Assembly (NCBI GenBank): GCA_027579435.1
Contig: JANBPK010001043.1
Span: 84,696 to 148,695 of the forward strand
Source: Candolleomyces eurysporus
Lineage: Eukaryota > Basidiomycota > Agaricomycetes > Agaricales > Psathyrellaceae
Direction of reading: 5' to 3'
Length of the DNA: 64,000 bases
Each line of letters starts with the position of its first letter. The first letter of the stretch is position 1. The translations under genes were made by a program, and so were the position numbers. The notes beneath the pieces were generated by a model that did not search any database, had not been told where the DNA came from, and worked only from the letters and a program-made list of their open reading frames with translations. Shown here in pieces: positions 1 through 11,847 of this stretch.

Positions 1-1321
1 CACCGTACCTTTTAAAGAAACAATATAGACCTAACGTTATGTCTCTGTCATGGACGAGGGGCCGTTGGAGAGTTTCCTTTCCAGAGCGGCGTTGGCAATG
101 CCGTCTATGCTTAGGTGACCAATTCAACAATCGTCAAGTTGACTGCTCCATGGCACGGCGCAGTACCGAGAACCCCTATCCGTTAAATTGTCTAGTCAAC
201 AACTATGTCATTGTTGGGGATTCAATACAACGTACCCACAGCCCACCGATTCAAGGCACCGTACCAAAGGCCTGGCCCTTGGGAGACTCGCCAAGACTAG
301 TAGATCAGGGACGACGATACGGCCTTGCCGTCAAAGGATCGAATGCCAATGACTTCCTGTGACATCGGGTGACCAACTGCTGACAGTGGTCGTGGAAGCT
401 TTTCAAAACCTGTAGGCGGTCACAGCTAGTAAGCCTTCGGCTCTGAAGGTAGGCCATTGACAAACCTTTTTCGCAGTCACGGCATTGCGCTTGCGTGGCC
501 CTTCACAGTCCAAAGAAAGGGAGAAGTTGTGTTCCTTCCGAGCTGAGCAGCCTTCTGTACCTCGAGGCGTCTTTGGCGCCCACTGGTGGTGCTGTGGCGA
601 GTCCGGAGATTCGGAGAGACCTAATGGACACTGGTAGTGAATATCTGTTCGCTTAATGCTCGAAAGAACCGGATAACGGGGGTGATGTGGAGAGGGAAAG
701 GAGATCCAAGCACTGGTGTGACATCACAAACGTCACGCGTGCCAGGGACTACGATTCAGATCCTCGCGTCTCCCTCGTAGTAGGAGGAAAAAGCTGGAAA
801 AATGGCGGATACCTCTGTGGCCTAATATAGATCCTTCATTTTCCTTCAACCTGGCTATCTACCTACCTAAATTGAGTCATAAAAAATTCGAAATAAAAAT
901 TAAGAACCACAGCACCCAGGATTCCCGCGTGGTCCCCCACCGTGGTACTAACTGGGCGGCACTCTGGTTAACTGCGCAGATCGGACGGGATGCGGTGCTT
1001 TCAGAGTCCTATGGCCGTGGATACTATAGCAAGTAGAAATTTGTATTTATCGACCATAGGATAACTTGGATCCGGACTGAACAAAAAGCTTGAGGAAACG
1101 CTCGCATCTACCTCAGCGGAGAAGAAAAGCTCCAGGAAAAGTCTCGATTCTAATCTCAAAGGGTAAATTAATACATACACACATAAACCTCATTCGAAAA
1201 CATGATGTACCATAAAGAACATGGATAACACGCCCTATTCAAAACCGTCCATTACATCCTCCTTCCTCCTCCCAGTTCACCTAACTCTCCCGTCTATCCC
1301 TGACTGACATCCACTAGGCAT
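1..1321. other. Intergenic stretch, no supported gene
   Basis: No reading frame here shows a recognisable domain, consistent introns or composition like the neighbouring genes. The only sizeable open frame, at the left edge (39-362, +), has no recognisable motif. It could be an exon of a gene lying left of the window, but nothing supports that. The right end contains the 3' flank of VPS27, which is transcribed toward this region. Confidence 0.5.
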
Positions 1322-3686
1322 TCACAAATCAATCAAAAGCGCCTCCTTCCTCTCCTCTTTCACGACGTACGGAGCCGGAGCCTCAGTCGGCGCACTCGGC
1401 AAATTCAACACACTCGTCGGAGGCGCAGGCGCATTCGCAATCAAACTCTGCCTATACTGGTCTTGCTGGTACTGCTGCTGGTGATACTGTTGTTGGTGCT
1501 GCTGCTGATATGGAGCGTGCTGTTGCTGTTGCGGCTGCGTATACTGTCGTTGCGGCTGATACCCAGACCCGACGGTCCCACTCCTCGCCAAATTCACTTG
1601 CGATGGTGGAGCAGCATACGAGGACGTCGACGCCGATACCGTGTTACTCCTGCCCAGCCCAACCTGCGGAGGGGGCGACATCGCTTGCTGGAGTGGTGGA
1701 GGTGGCGGGGGGGACTGAGGAACCGAAACTGGGTGACCGAAGGTAACAGGTGGCAGCGTAGTCGTATTTCCGTTCACCGGTTGTTGCTGCATATACGAAG
1801 ACGACGTTGGGGCAAATTGTGACGGGACCTGCTGTGGTACAGTCGGCGACAACTGCGGAGCACTCGGCGCTGGGGCATACTGCTGTTGTGGCTGCTGCTG
1901 GACCCACTGACTTTGCTGCTGCGGGGGCGAGCTGGGAGTTGCATACTGCTGCTCGGCCGGATATGCTGGCTGTTGCTGCTGCCATTGAGGGTTATACCCA
2001 GTATGGTACGCATTCATCGCAGGCTGGTACGTAGGAGCCGTCGTCGGAGAAGCCACAGCAGATCTCCACCTCGGCTGGCTAACTTGATGTGTAAGAATCT
2101 GGTCGTAGAGCTTGACGGCTTCCGAGAGCTTCGAGTGCATATCCGATAGAACCTCTACAATATCTGGGTCAGGATCCGACTGTAATCCAAGGGAAAAGGG
2201 AGAGAGTATGCGCACCTTGCTTCTTCCCCGTATCATCTAAACTCATCGCCAACTTCGGCCTCAACCCACTCGCTTTATCATAAAGCTCCGTAACAGCCGG
2301 ATACCTCGAAAGGTCGCGCCCACCCGACGCCTCCACCTGCTCCACCGTCTGGTTAAACGTCAAAATTGTATCTGTCTCCAGCGGGTCAAGGTCATAGTGA
2401 GGAATAACAGAGGGCGGAGGTAGCGTCGCATTCACAGTCGAAGAGGGCTGGTAGTCGCTATACCCAGACGTGGGCTCCGCCATAGGCGCACTAGGCCTCG
2501 GCGCGTTCGCCTCCCTCAAGCTCGCCTCAATCGCCGCCTTCAGATCAGGATCGTCGTCTTCCATCTGCGCTTCAACAGGGCGAGTACGGCGGTCGACGAG
2601 AGGAGGCTCGGATGCCTGCCACCGCTCAGGTTCCGGTTGCAACGAGGTGTAGCCACCCGTGGGGGACCTAGACGCCTCCAACGACAGCTCAATCGCACGT
2701 TGAAGCTCGGCGTCTTCGAGATCCTGCGCAGCAGTACGGTGGGAGTGGTGGTGCTTCCGATGTTGATGCTGATGCTGGTGCTGATGGTCCTTCTTGCTGG
2801 CAGAAACGGTGTTCGCCTTCTTGGTCAGTTTGTTGTAGCACCCATCGCATACCCGGACTTCCTGGGTGATACCGTAGTGTGGCAGGGGCATCGACTTCGA
2901 CGAACATGCCTGATCGAAAACTTGTCCGCAGTTCCTACAGTGGTGCTTGCGGTTGGTGAAGGTGAAGGGGGTTCTGCACCGGAGGCAGAGGTCTGAATCA
3001 ACCCATTCGGGTGCAGTCTGGGTGTCGATCATCGCAGAGTTGGCCACCGCCATGTCCTTCGGAGGGAACTTGAACCCTGTGTACAAATAAGCAGCTGGTA
3101 TATAGAATGGAAATGCTACGACGCACCCTCTTTCTTCAGTGTCTCGTAAACCTGGCCCACGTAACTCAGATTCTGCTTCCCCTCAAACGCAACACCCCAA
3201 TTCTGAATGACGCGGAGGATCATGTTCTTAACTTCTTGATTCAGAGTGGGCATCTTGAGTATCGAGACCAGGTTGTCCATAAACTCTCTAGAAGCAATCT
3301 CGACGAGGAAGAGATCACCGCCATTCTTGACACAGATATCGCTGAGCTGTACACGCAATGGAGACAGTCAGCATCGGTGTTCATACACCGCTGACCATTG
3401 AACCGTATTACGCACACCGAGAGCCAGGAGCTGCACATTGGGGTTCTTGTGGTTCAGCCTGCGCTTTATCGCTCGCATTGCGTCCCGCGCTGGAGCGCTC
3501 TTTGAGCGAATTTGGTCACATATTTCGAGATTCAAGGCAATGTCCTCTGAGCCGGAGGGTAGAAGCTCCGACGTTGCGCGATCTGTGGCCCTTATCAGCA
3601 GAGAAATTGGAGACTTGCACTCAGCACATACCAATGGCATCGTCCAGCTGGGATGTGCCCCAAATCCAAGCACTGAGTCCTGACAT
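1322..3686 (-). CDS. VPS27: VPS27, ESCRT-0 subunit (VHS-FYVE-UIM)
   Basis: This is the ESCRT-0 subunit that binds PI3P and ubiquitinated cargo on endosomes and recruits ESCRT-I and clathrin. The start ATG is at 3686: MSGLSAWIWGTSQLDDAI followed by a short intron (about 3590-3632) gives a proper VHS beginning that continues into DRATSELLPSG. The VHS domain runs over the first ~150 residues and includes ICVKNGGDLFLVEIASREF. A FYVE zinc finger follows with WVDSDLC, RKHHCRNCG and RVCDGC. There are two ubiquitin-interacting motifs (AELQRAIELSLEAS and DLKAAIEASLREA), then a helical GAT-like segment after the last intron. The C-terminal ~250 residues are Gln/Pro-rich and end in a clathrin-box-like LLIDL. 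Introns are short. The domain order is complete, so the gene looks intact. It is divergent from RPB1 across about 1 kb. Domain calls are by motif; function is inferred from the family. Confidence 0.93.
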
Positions 3687-4732
3687 TGTGGTGGTTGTGG
3701 TTGAGAGTGTCGGCGCGCTGCGCAGGCTGTGACGCTTTGGGAGCGACCTGGATGACTAAGCGGGCCACATAAGCGCCGTATGCAGTGGAAGAGGCGGGGA
3801 GGCGGGGTTTCGTGGACATTCATCTTAGGGCGTACGATATCCATCTTACCGTAGGTCCAAGTTCACTCAAGCAAACGACTTTCATTGCGCAAAGGCGTTC
3901 ATTCATTATGAAAACAAAAGGGTATATTACACGATCGCCTCGCCTAACAACCCTTCCCGAGACGGGATTCCGCAAATCGATAAGCTCAGGTAGGCTGGAA
4001 GGATCTTGGGGAAACATGGAGGAAGCGGCCGCTACAATTCGAGATCCTTCCAAGCACAGCCTTCTGGGTGACTTGTATTGCAGTCGTATGGAACACGATC
4101 GAGTCACTGCTGTAGCGAATAAGGGTGACGGCCCAGATAACGACCATCGAGGCTATGCTGCGGTGTGCATTGTGAGTAACGGCAGAGTCAGAGATCGTCG
4201 GGGCAGCGAGAACGGAGAAAAGCAGGAAAAAGTGGGCAAACAGGGAGGAGCTGCGGTCAAATTGCGCGGCCTCTTATATAGGCAGTGACGCCAAGAGCGT
4301 GACATGTGACGGTTGGTCAGCATTGTTTGGTGTTTGGTGACGGGCCCGACTTGCAGCGGAGTCGAAACGCAAGGGTCCAGCATCGTTGGTTGTCTCCCAA
4401 CCGCCACCACCAACGCCCTCGCACCCCACAGCGCTCACGAATCCCTTCCAGGCGACTTCCAGAGGGCTCGAAAGCCGACGTCCACCGCCCAGGCTCGACG
4501 ACCAGGCTTTTCTAGAGGTTTCGCGTTCTTTCTCCCCTTTCTCCCCTCTTTCGTCTCTCCGCCAGCACCTCCTTCAAAAGACCCAAAAGGTCGCTCAATT
4601 CTCGTATACAGTCCTATTTTATCGTTTCCAACCATTAATACGCCTCTTGGACGCTTTACGGTCTATATTTTATACCTTTTCTCCCCCAACAATTGACCCA
4701 CCTCCATATCCACATCCTGACCATCTGCCAGC
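3687..4732. promoter_or_regulatory. Divergent promoter region VPS27 / RPB1
   Basis: About 1 kb separates the VPS27 start (3686, -) from the RPB1 start (4733, +), so both promoters must lie here. The stretch just upstream of RPB1 is pyrimidine-rich, with long CT tracts around 4530-4570 and 4680-4690, common in promoters and leaders of highly expressed fungal genes. A/T-rich TATA-like segments occur near 4660-4680. No coding feature is supported; open frames on both strands lack any recognisable motif. Confidence 0.6.
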
Positions 4733-7700
4733 ATGCTCGGACACAGTTTTGCCCATTCGTCGGTACCAGTCCGCAAGGTCAAGGAGGTTCAGTTTGGTAT
4801 CCTCTCCCCGGAGGAAATCGTGAGTTCTCTCTGATGACGAAGCCACTGCGCCCCTCACATTTCTTACGCGCCTATTACAGAAAGCCATCTCCGTGGCCAA
4901 GATTGAGCATCCCGAGGTCATGGACGAAACGTCGCGCAAGGCGAAGATGGGTGGTTTGATGGATCCAAGGATGGGGACGATTGATAGGAATTTCAAGTGT
5001 CAGACGTGTGGTGAGGGGATGGCTGAGTGCCCTGGTCATTTTGGACACATCGAGTTGGCTAGGCCTGTGTTTCATCCAGGTACGTCTTTCATCACTCTCC
5101 ATCCCGTGTTCCGCGATTCTCAACGCCTTTTTTCCTCCAGGGTTTATTGTGAAGGTCAAGAAGATTCTGGAGTCCATCTGTGTCAACTGTGGCAAGCTCA
5201 AAGCCGACATTGTGAGTAGCGTCTTCTTCTTTTCGTATACTCGTTTCGCACCCCACCATCCCATTTTCTGGGGGCTCTCTCCACATACCATGGGGAACCC
5301 CGAACCCACACCACGCTAGACCCTTGACAACGAGGGCGCTCTTCCACCTGGCAGGGGAACATGGGCGCGCGTTTTCGGTCGCTTGACCGCCGCGCTCATC
5401 CCATCCAAACTGCTCAGGACCGGTTGGGCACGAGGTTGTGGGTGAAAAGGGGGGCTGAACGAGTGCGGAAATGAACTCAACGCCCGGTGCCTCAATGGTG
5501 CCGCGTCTGGTTGGAGTTCTTCGTCCGCCGCATGCTGTTAAGCAGTTTTGCTGGCGTGTCGTTCACGGGTTCTGCACTTGAGAGACTCGATGTTGTCTTT
5601 GCCCCCTTGCCACGCGGTTCTCTTTTCGTTTCGAATTGCGTTGTGAGACGTTTATCGTGATGTTGTCGTTGTCCCCTGCTGTCGTAGATCTAGATTGCTG
5701 ACATCTCCATTTTTTCATATTACTTGATCATCACATCCTCATCGTCGACCCACGAAACCACATAACTTGATTTTCCACAGAACGACACGACCTTTGCGAA
5801 CAAGATTCGTCATTGCCGTGACCCTAAAACTCGGATGGCAGTCGTCTGGTCTCATTGCAAAACAAAGATGTCGTGTGATGCAGATGACCCCAAAGAAGAG
5901 GGTGCTGACCCCGAAGGCGAGGAGCCCAAGAAGGGCCACGGGGGTTGCGGTCATCAGCAACCTGTCATCAGGAAAGAAGGCTTGAAAATGTTTGTTCAAT
6001 ACAAACGGTCGAAGGATGATGACGATGTAGGTGTCAATCCAATCAAGTCCCGCTGGTCCATATGCCTTCTTTGCTCACCCTTTTCCAGGAAATGAAGTCT
6101 CTACAGCCCGATAAGCGTCTCATCACCCCGTCCGAGATCTACACTGTATTCAAAAAGATTTCGGACACGGATCTTCATCTCCTTGGTCTTTCTGATGAGT
6201 ATGCCCGTCCAGAGTGGATGATTTTGACTGTTCTTCCTGTACCTCCTCCCCCTGTCCGACCTAGTATCGCCGTTGACGGTGGTGCCATGCGAAGTGAGGA
6301 TGATTTGACCTATAAGCTTGGCGATATCATCAAAGCTTCCGCCAACGTGCGGAGATGCGAACAGGAAGGTGCTCCGGCACACGTCATTTCCGAGTTTGAG
6401 CAGCTTCTGCAGGTGAGCTTTCCTGAGCTTATCGAGCTTGAATTTCGACGTTGAACCATGTTCCTTCCAGTTCCACGTCGCCACATACATGGACAACGAC
6501 ATTGCGGGTATCCCGCAGGCGCTGCAAAAGTCTGGTCGTCCTGTGAAGGCTATTCGTGCTCGTCTAAAGGGAAAGGAAGGTCGTTTGCGAGGAAACTTGA
6601 TGGGAAAGCGTGTCGACTTCTCGGCACGTACTGTCATCACTGGCGATCCCAACTTGGAACTCGATGAAGTCGGTGTTCCTAGGAGTATGGCCATGAACTT
6701 GACTTTCCCCGAACGAGGTGAGTTCTTAATAGATCCGTCGGTATCAATCAACGTTAACTTCTATTATTATTCCAGTCACTCCTTACAACATCGCCTATCT
6801 CCAGGAGCTGGTCCGGAACGGTCCTACGACATATCCCGGTGCTCGCTACGTCGTTCGTGACACGGGAGAACGTATTGACCTTCGGTATAACAAGCGTGCG
6901 GATGCCTTCTTGCAGTATGGATGGATCGTTGAGCGTCATCTCAAGGATGGAGAGTGAGTACCTCTATCGTTGGTTTCCGAAGCTACGTATCTGATGAAGC
7001 CACCTCAGCTACGTTCTGTTCAACCGTCAACCCTCGTTGCACAAGATGAGTATGATGAGCCATCGTGTGCGCCTGATGCCCTATTCCAGTACGTCCACCC
7101 TCTGTTTTCTTTAGAGAGCGAGATGCTGACTGTGGCGCAGCTTTCCGTCTGAACCTCTCGGTGTAAGTTCAGTGGATCAACCACATTGATCGTTATTGAA
7201 CTGTTCATAGTACCCCTCCCTACAACGCCGATTTCGATGGTGATGAAATGAACATGCAGTACGTATCCTTCGCTCTATCGTAAATACCTGTTGTCTAACC
7301 ACGACACAGCGTACCGCAGAGTGAAGAGACTCGTGCTGAGCTCAGTCAGATTGCTTGGGTACCTCGACAGGTAAGCCTTCTACCATTTTATTTAGCTTTG
7401 CGACACCCTCTTATATCACCGCACACAGATCATCTCCCCTCAAGCAAACAAGCCCGTCATGGGTATTGTGCAAGACACCCTTTGCGGCATTCGAAAGTTC
7501 ACGCTCCGCGATACCTTCCTAGACTGGAATGCAGTCCAGAACATCCTCCTCTGGGTGCCGCAATGGGACGGCGTTGTTCCTATACCCGCGATTCTGAAGC
7601 CCAAGGCTCTCTGGACGGGCAAGCAAATCCTCAGCATGGTTATCCCGAAGGGTATCAACATCCATCGATCTCCCGACCCTAAATCCTCGAATCCCGTCTT

Positions 7701-10700
7701 TGACGATGGTGTGATGATTGAAAATGGGGAGTTGATCTTTGGTATTGTCGAGAAGAAGACTGTTGGTGCCTCGCAGGGTGGTCTCATCCACGTTTGTTTC
7801 CGAGAGAAGGGTCCCGAGGTGACGAGGTCGCTGTTCACCGGTTTGCAGATGGTGGTCAACTATTGGCTCTTCCACAACGGATTCAGTATCGGTATTGGTG
7901 ACACCATCGCCGATTCAGGTACCATGGCCTACATTACGAAGACGATCGCCGACAGCAAAGCGAAGGTGGCCAAGACTATCGATGACGCATACAACGACAG
8001 GTTGAAGACCAAGCCCGGTATGACTCTTCGTGAGTCGTTCGAGAGCGAGGTCGAGACGACCCTGAACAAGGCTCGTGATACCTCTGGTCAATATGCACAG
8101 AAGCACTTGAAGGAAGACAACAACGTCAAGCAGATGGTGGTCGCCGGATCCAAGGGTTCATTCATCAACATTTCGCAGATGTCCGTCTGTGTCGGCCAAC
8201 AGTCCGTCGAAGGAAAGCGTATTCCATTCGGTTTCAGACATCGCTCGCTCCCCCACTTCACCAAAGATGACTTCAGTCCAGAGTCGAGAGGGTTCGTGGA
8301 GAATTCGTACTTGCGTGGGCTTACGCCCCAGGAGTTCTTCTTCCACGCCATGGCTGGTCGTGAAGGTTTGATCGATACCGCCGTCAAGACTGCCGAGACC
8401 GGGTACATCCAGCGTCGTCTCGTCAAGGCGTTGGAAGATGTGATGGTTTGCTACGACGGAACCGTTCGCAACTCCCTCGGAGACCTCATCCAATTCGTAT
8501 ACGGAGAAGACGGAATGGACGGCGCATTCATCGAGAAGCAGGGAATCGAGACATTCGGCCTGAGCAACAAGGAATTCGAGCACAAGTACCGGGTTGACGT
8601 GATGGACCCCTCGGGAGGATTTATGCCTGGAGTGTTGCAGGTCGGCGTGGATGACAGTTCGATGGAGTTGCAGGCCAAGCTGGATGAAGAGTTTGCTCGG
8701 CTCTCTGAAGATCGTCAGCTCCTACGACACTTTGTCTTCCCTCGACAGGGCACTACCGTCTCGTTCTACCTCCCGGTCAATCTCCACCGCATTATCCACA
8801 ACGCGACCCAGATCTTCCATATCGATCGCCGCAAGCCTAGCGATTTGGAGCCGACCTATATCATTGACGCTGTCCAGGAGTTGGGGGAGAGATTGATTGT
8901 GGTTCGGGGAGATGATCCGCTGAGTGATGAAGCTCAGGCTAACGCCACGTTGATGTTCAAGATGCATCTTCGGGCGATGTTTGCCTCGAGGAAGGTGTTG
9001 GAGCAGTTTAGGTTGACCAAGGAGGCCTTCGAGTGGGTGTTGGGTGAAGTCGAGACCAAGTTCAACCAATCGCTCGTCCATCCTGGAGAGATGTGTGGAA
9101 CGCTCGCTGCGCAGTCTATCGGAGAACCCGCCACCCAGATGACGCTCAATACGTTCCATTATGCTGGTGTGTCCAGTAAGAACGTGACGCTCGGTGTACC
9201 TCGATTGAAGGAAATTATCAACGTTGCGACGAACATCAAGACCCCTTCACTCACCATCCACCTCGACAAAGAGATCGGTACCTCGGTTGACTTGGCGAAG
9301 AACGTGCAACAGGAGTTGGCATACACGTCGTTGCGGACTGTCACAGCCGCTGTCGAAATCTGGTACGATCCAGACCCGCAGTCGACCATCATCGAGGAAG
9401 ACAGCCTCTTCGTCGAGTCCTTCTTCGCCATCCCCGATGAGGGCATCGAAGCCACTCTGCATCTTCAATCTCCATGGCTGCTGCGTCTCGTCCTCGACAG
9501 GTCGAAAGTCCTCGATCGTAAACTCACGATGCAGTACGTTGCTGGCCGGATATCAGAATGCTTCAAGAACGACCTGTTCGTCATCTGGAGTGAAGACAAC
9601 TCCGAGAGGCTCGTTATTCGGTGTCGTGTATTGGGAGGCGGCGACAACGACAAGGATGAGGATTCGGGAGGAGTGGAGGAGGATACTTTCTTGCGACAGC
9701 TGGAGAACACGATGTTGAACTCGGTGACGCTTCGTGGTATCAAGGGCATCAACCGTGTCTTCTTGACTGCCGTGGACAGAGTGGTCATCGATCAAGATGG
9801 CGCACTGAGGTCTTTGAAGAACGACGAGTGGATTTTGGAGACGGATGGTACGAACTTGAAGCAAGTGATGTGTGTGGAAGGTGTGGATGCGTCAAGAGCG
9901 TATTCGAACAACTGCGTGGAGGTGTTCAACGTTTTGGGTATCGAAGCTGCCCGGGGTGCGATTATGAAGGAAATCCGAAACGTTATCGAGTTTGACGGTT
10001 CGTACGTCAACTACCGGCACTTGGCTCTGCTCTGCGATCTCATGACTCATCGCGGCTCCTTGATGGCCATTACTCGCCACGGTATCAATCGGGCGGACAC
10101 TGGTGCATTGATGAGGTGTTCCTTCGAGGAGACGGTCGAGATTTTGATGGAAGCGGCCGCTGTTGGAGAGAAGGATGACTGCCATGGTATTGCCGAGAAC
10201 GTGATGTTTGGGCAGATGGCGCCTATGGGTACCGGAGCATTTGAAGTGGCGTTGGATATCGACATGCTGAAGGATGCCATTGTCGACCATCGTCTACCTG
10301 TTCAGTCTATGCTAGCCGCTCAGATCGACGGTGGCATGACACCCGGACAAGTCGCGATGACACCGTACGACACGAACTCACCGGACTGGGTTCAAGACAG
10401 TCTGTTCAGAGGGGACCCTGCGGCGGCAGCCTTCTCGCCACTTGCTTCAAATGGAGCCGAAGATACAGTCAACTTCCAATACTCCTCTTTCGCGCAGAGT
10501 CCTCATGGTGCCGGAGGGATGTCGCCCGGCGGACCAGGGTACAGTCCCAGCTCGCCCAACGCGTATTCCCCGACCTCCCCCTCATTTATTCCTCGTTCGC
10601 CGTATGGTGCACCGACGTCGCCGTTTGCCAGCGCGTACGTCACGTCACCTTTCTATGATCGGACAAGAGGCGCAACATCTCCTGCCTACTCTCCTACCTC

Positions 10701-11368
10701 TCCTGCCCTCAATCTCGCTACCTCTCCAACATACTCTCCTACGAGCCCGGCCCACTACTCTCCGACATCACCAACGTACTCGCCTACCTCCCCTCAATAC
10801 AGCCCGACTTCTCCTGGTCTCAGCCCAACGTCGCCAGCTCGCTACTCACCTGCCAGCCCAACGTACAGCCCGACTTCACCAAAATGTGAGTATAGCATTC
10901 TATCGAATGTCATTGCCAACGCTAACGAACTACTCCTTTTTCAGACTCTCCAAGTAAGTATTGGCTACCGCTTATGAATTTGATAGTGTTTATCATTCTT
11001 GCGCAGCTTCCCCTGGCGGACGCATGTCGCCTTCATCTCCCCAGTATTCTCCCGCATCACCCAAATATTGTAAGTTGCTTCACTTTATCACACTACCTTC
11101 GTCAACTAAGCGTCTCCAGCTCCCACCTCCCCGACTTATTCCCCAGCCTGTGAGTGCCTTCTGTTGGTTGTGGAGAATTACCGTCTAATGTATTTCCCTT
11201 TCTTTTAGCCCCGGGATATTGTGAGTGTTTATTCCTTTCAATTGTCCGAACGGCAAGGTTAAACTATCTTCAGCCCCCACATCTCCTCGATTCTCCCCCA
11301 CGAGTCCTTCACAAAATCAGAATGGCCGCCCGACTGGTCATTACCAAGCGAGCCCATCCTGGGATTGA
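4733..11368 (+). CDS. RPB1: RPB1, RNA polymerase II largest subunit
   Basis: This is the catalytic largest subunit of RNA polymerase II. ATG at 4733 opens [19 protein letters not shown], the usual start after a pyrimidine-rich leader. The first exons carry the clamp zinc motifs ([19 protein letters not shown] and the second Cys pair near [10 protein letters not shown]). The Mg-binding active-site motif NADFDGDE lies in a 48-nt exon at 7211-7258. A single large exon from about 7430 to 10885 covers the pore, funnel, bridge helix and trigger loop ([20 protein letters not shown], then [20 protein letters not shown]). The C-terminus is a YSPTSPx heptad array continued through five short introns at constant phase, with a non-heptad tail ending at the TGA at 11366-11368. 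The gene has roughly 17 exons. One intron near the 5' end is about 570 nt, far longer than the rest. All expected motifs are present. Confidence 0.97.
5212..5780 (+). other. Unusually long intron in RPB1
   Basis: The exon ending in NCGKLKADI stops at a GTGAGT donor (5212) and coding resumes after TTTTCCACAG at 5781 with [16 protein letters not shown]. This makes an intron of about 569 nt where most of the gene's introns are 45-75 nt. The middle (5320-5700) has CpG-rich composition and no homology I recognise. Short open frames inside it have no motif. Confidence 0.8.
7141..7162 (+). other. 22-nt micro-exon in RPB1
   Basis: The exon between GCGCAG and GTAAGT encodes TFRLNLS plus part of a Val codon. 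It is needed to join the preceding LMPYS to [12 protein letters not shown] in the order expected for RPB1. The next exon, 7211-7258, is also only 48 nt and carries the active-site motif. Confidence 0.85.
10945..10953 (+). other. 9-nt micro-exon in RPB1 CTD
   Basis: The nine bases lie between TTTTTCAG and GTAAGT. With split codons on both sides they complete a Tyr codon, encode Ser-Pro and begin a Thr codon, exactly continuing YSPTSP. Skipping it keeps the frame but removes three residues. Confidence 0.85.
11209..11220 (+). other. 12-nt micro-exon in RPB1 CTD
   Basis: Twelve bases lie between TTCTTTTAG and GTGAGT. They complete a Ser codon, encode Pro-Gly-Tyr and give the first base of the next Ser codon, so the heptad register is kept. 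The neighbouring exons 11007-11069 (63 nt) and 11120-11149 (30 nt) are spliced in the same phase. Confidence 0.85.
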
Positions 11369-11847
11369 TTGCCACACTCTGTTCGGCGATGGTAAGGCTC
11401 ATGGTCGTCGACGCCTCGAGCTGTCTGAGACTCTTCTTGGTGTGCGTCGTCTTCATTTAGCAAATTCGGTGAAGCTGTTGGGTCATTATTACATTCATTT
11501 GGTATTGCTGTCGTTTTTCTCGAATCCCCTCATGCATCATAATCATCTATCTCTTTCTTGCCGTTACTTTCATCATGTAGAATATTCGCAGTTCACCAGT
11601 TGGCTAGATCATTCTTTGGTTCCTAGTGCAATGAAATGGTTTTTTGCCAAGTGTACGCATTCCCTCAAGGCCTCAGATATGAGAATCAACTACTTGTATA
11701 TATAAATGTGTGAATTGATTTATGATGGCCGATGGTTAGCGTCATTGCTCCTTGCCGGTCGACCACAACCATGAGCCCTATATATAAGGCTGAGATTCAG
11801 TTCTTCAACCCCTTGTATGCTTCAACTCGCATCCCCAGGACTCCAAA

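Larger units (their letters stand above)
10538..11315 (+). repeat. RPB1 CTD heptad repeat array
   Basis: Tandem copies of YSPTSPx encode the CTD that is phosphorylated to couple transcription with RNA processing. The first copies (10538-10700) are degenerate, for example [13 protein letters not shown]. The middle is closer to consensus, and the last copies are spread over micro-exons. Roughly twenty heptads or partial heptads can be read. Confidence 0.9.

Noticed and set aside
1463..2149. Several overlapping open frames on both strands over the VPS27 3' part
   Set aside because: Low-complexity Gln/Pro-rich coding sequence leaves the other frames open; they carry no motif.
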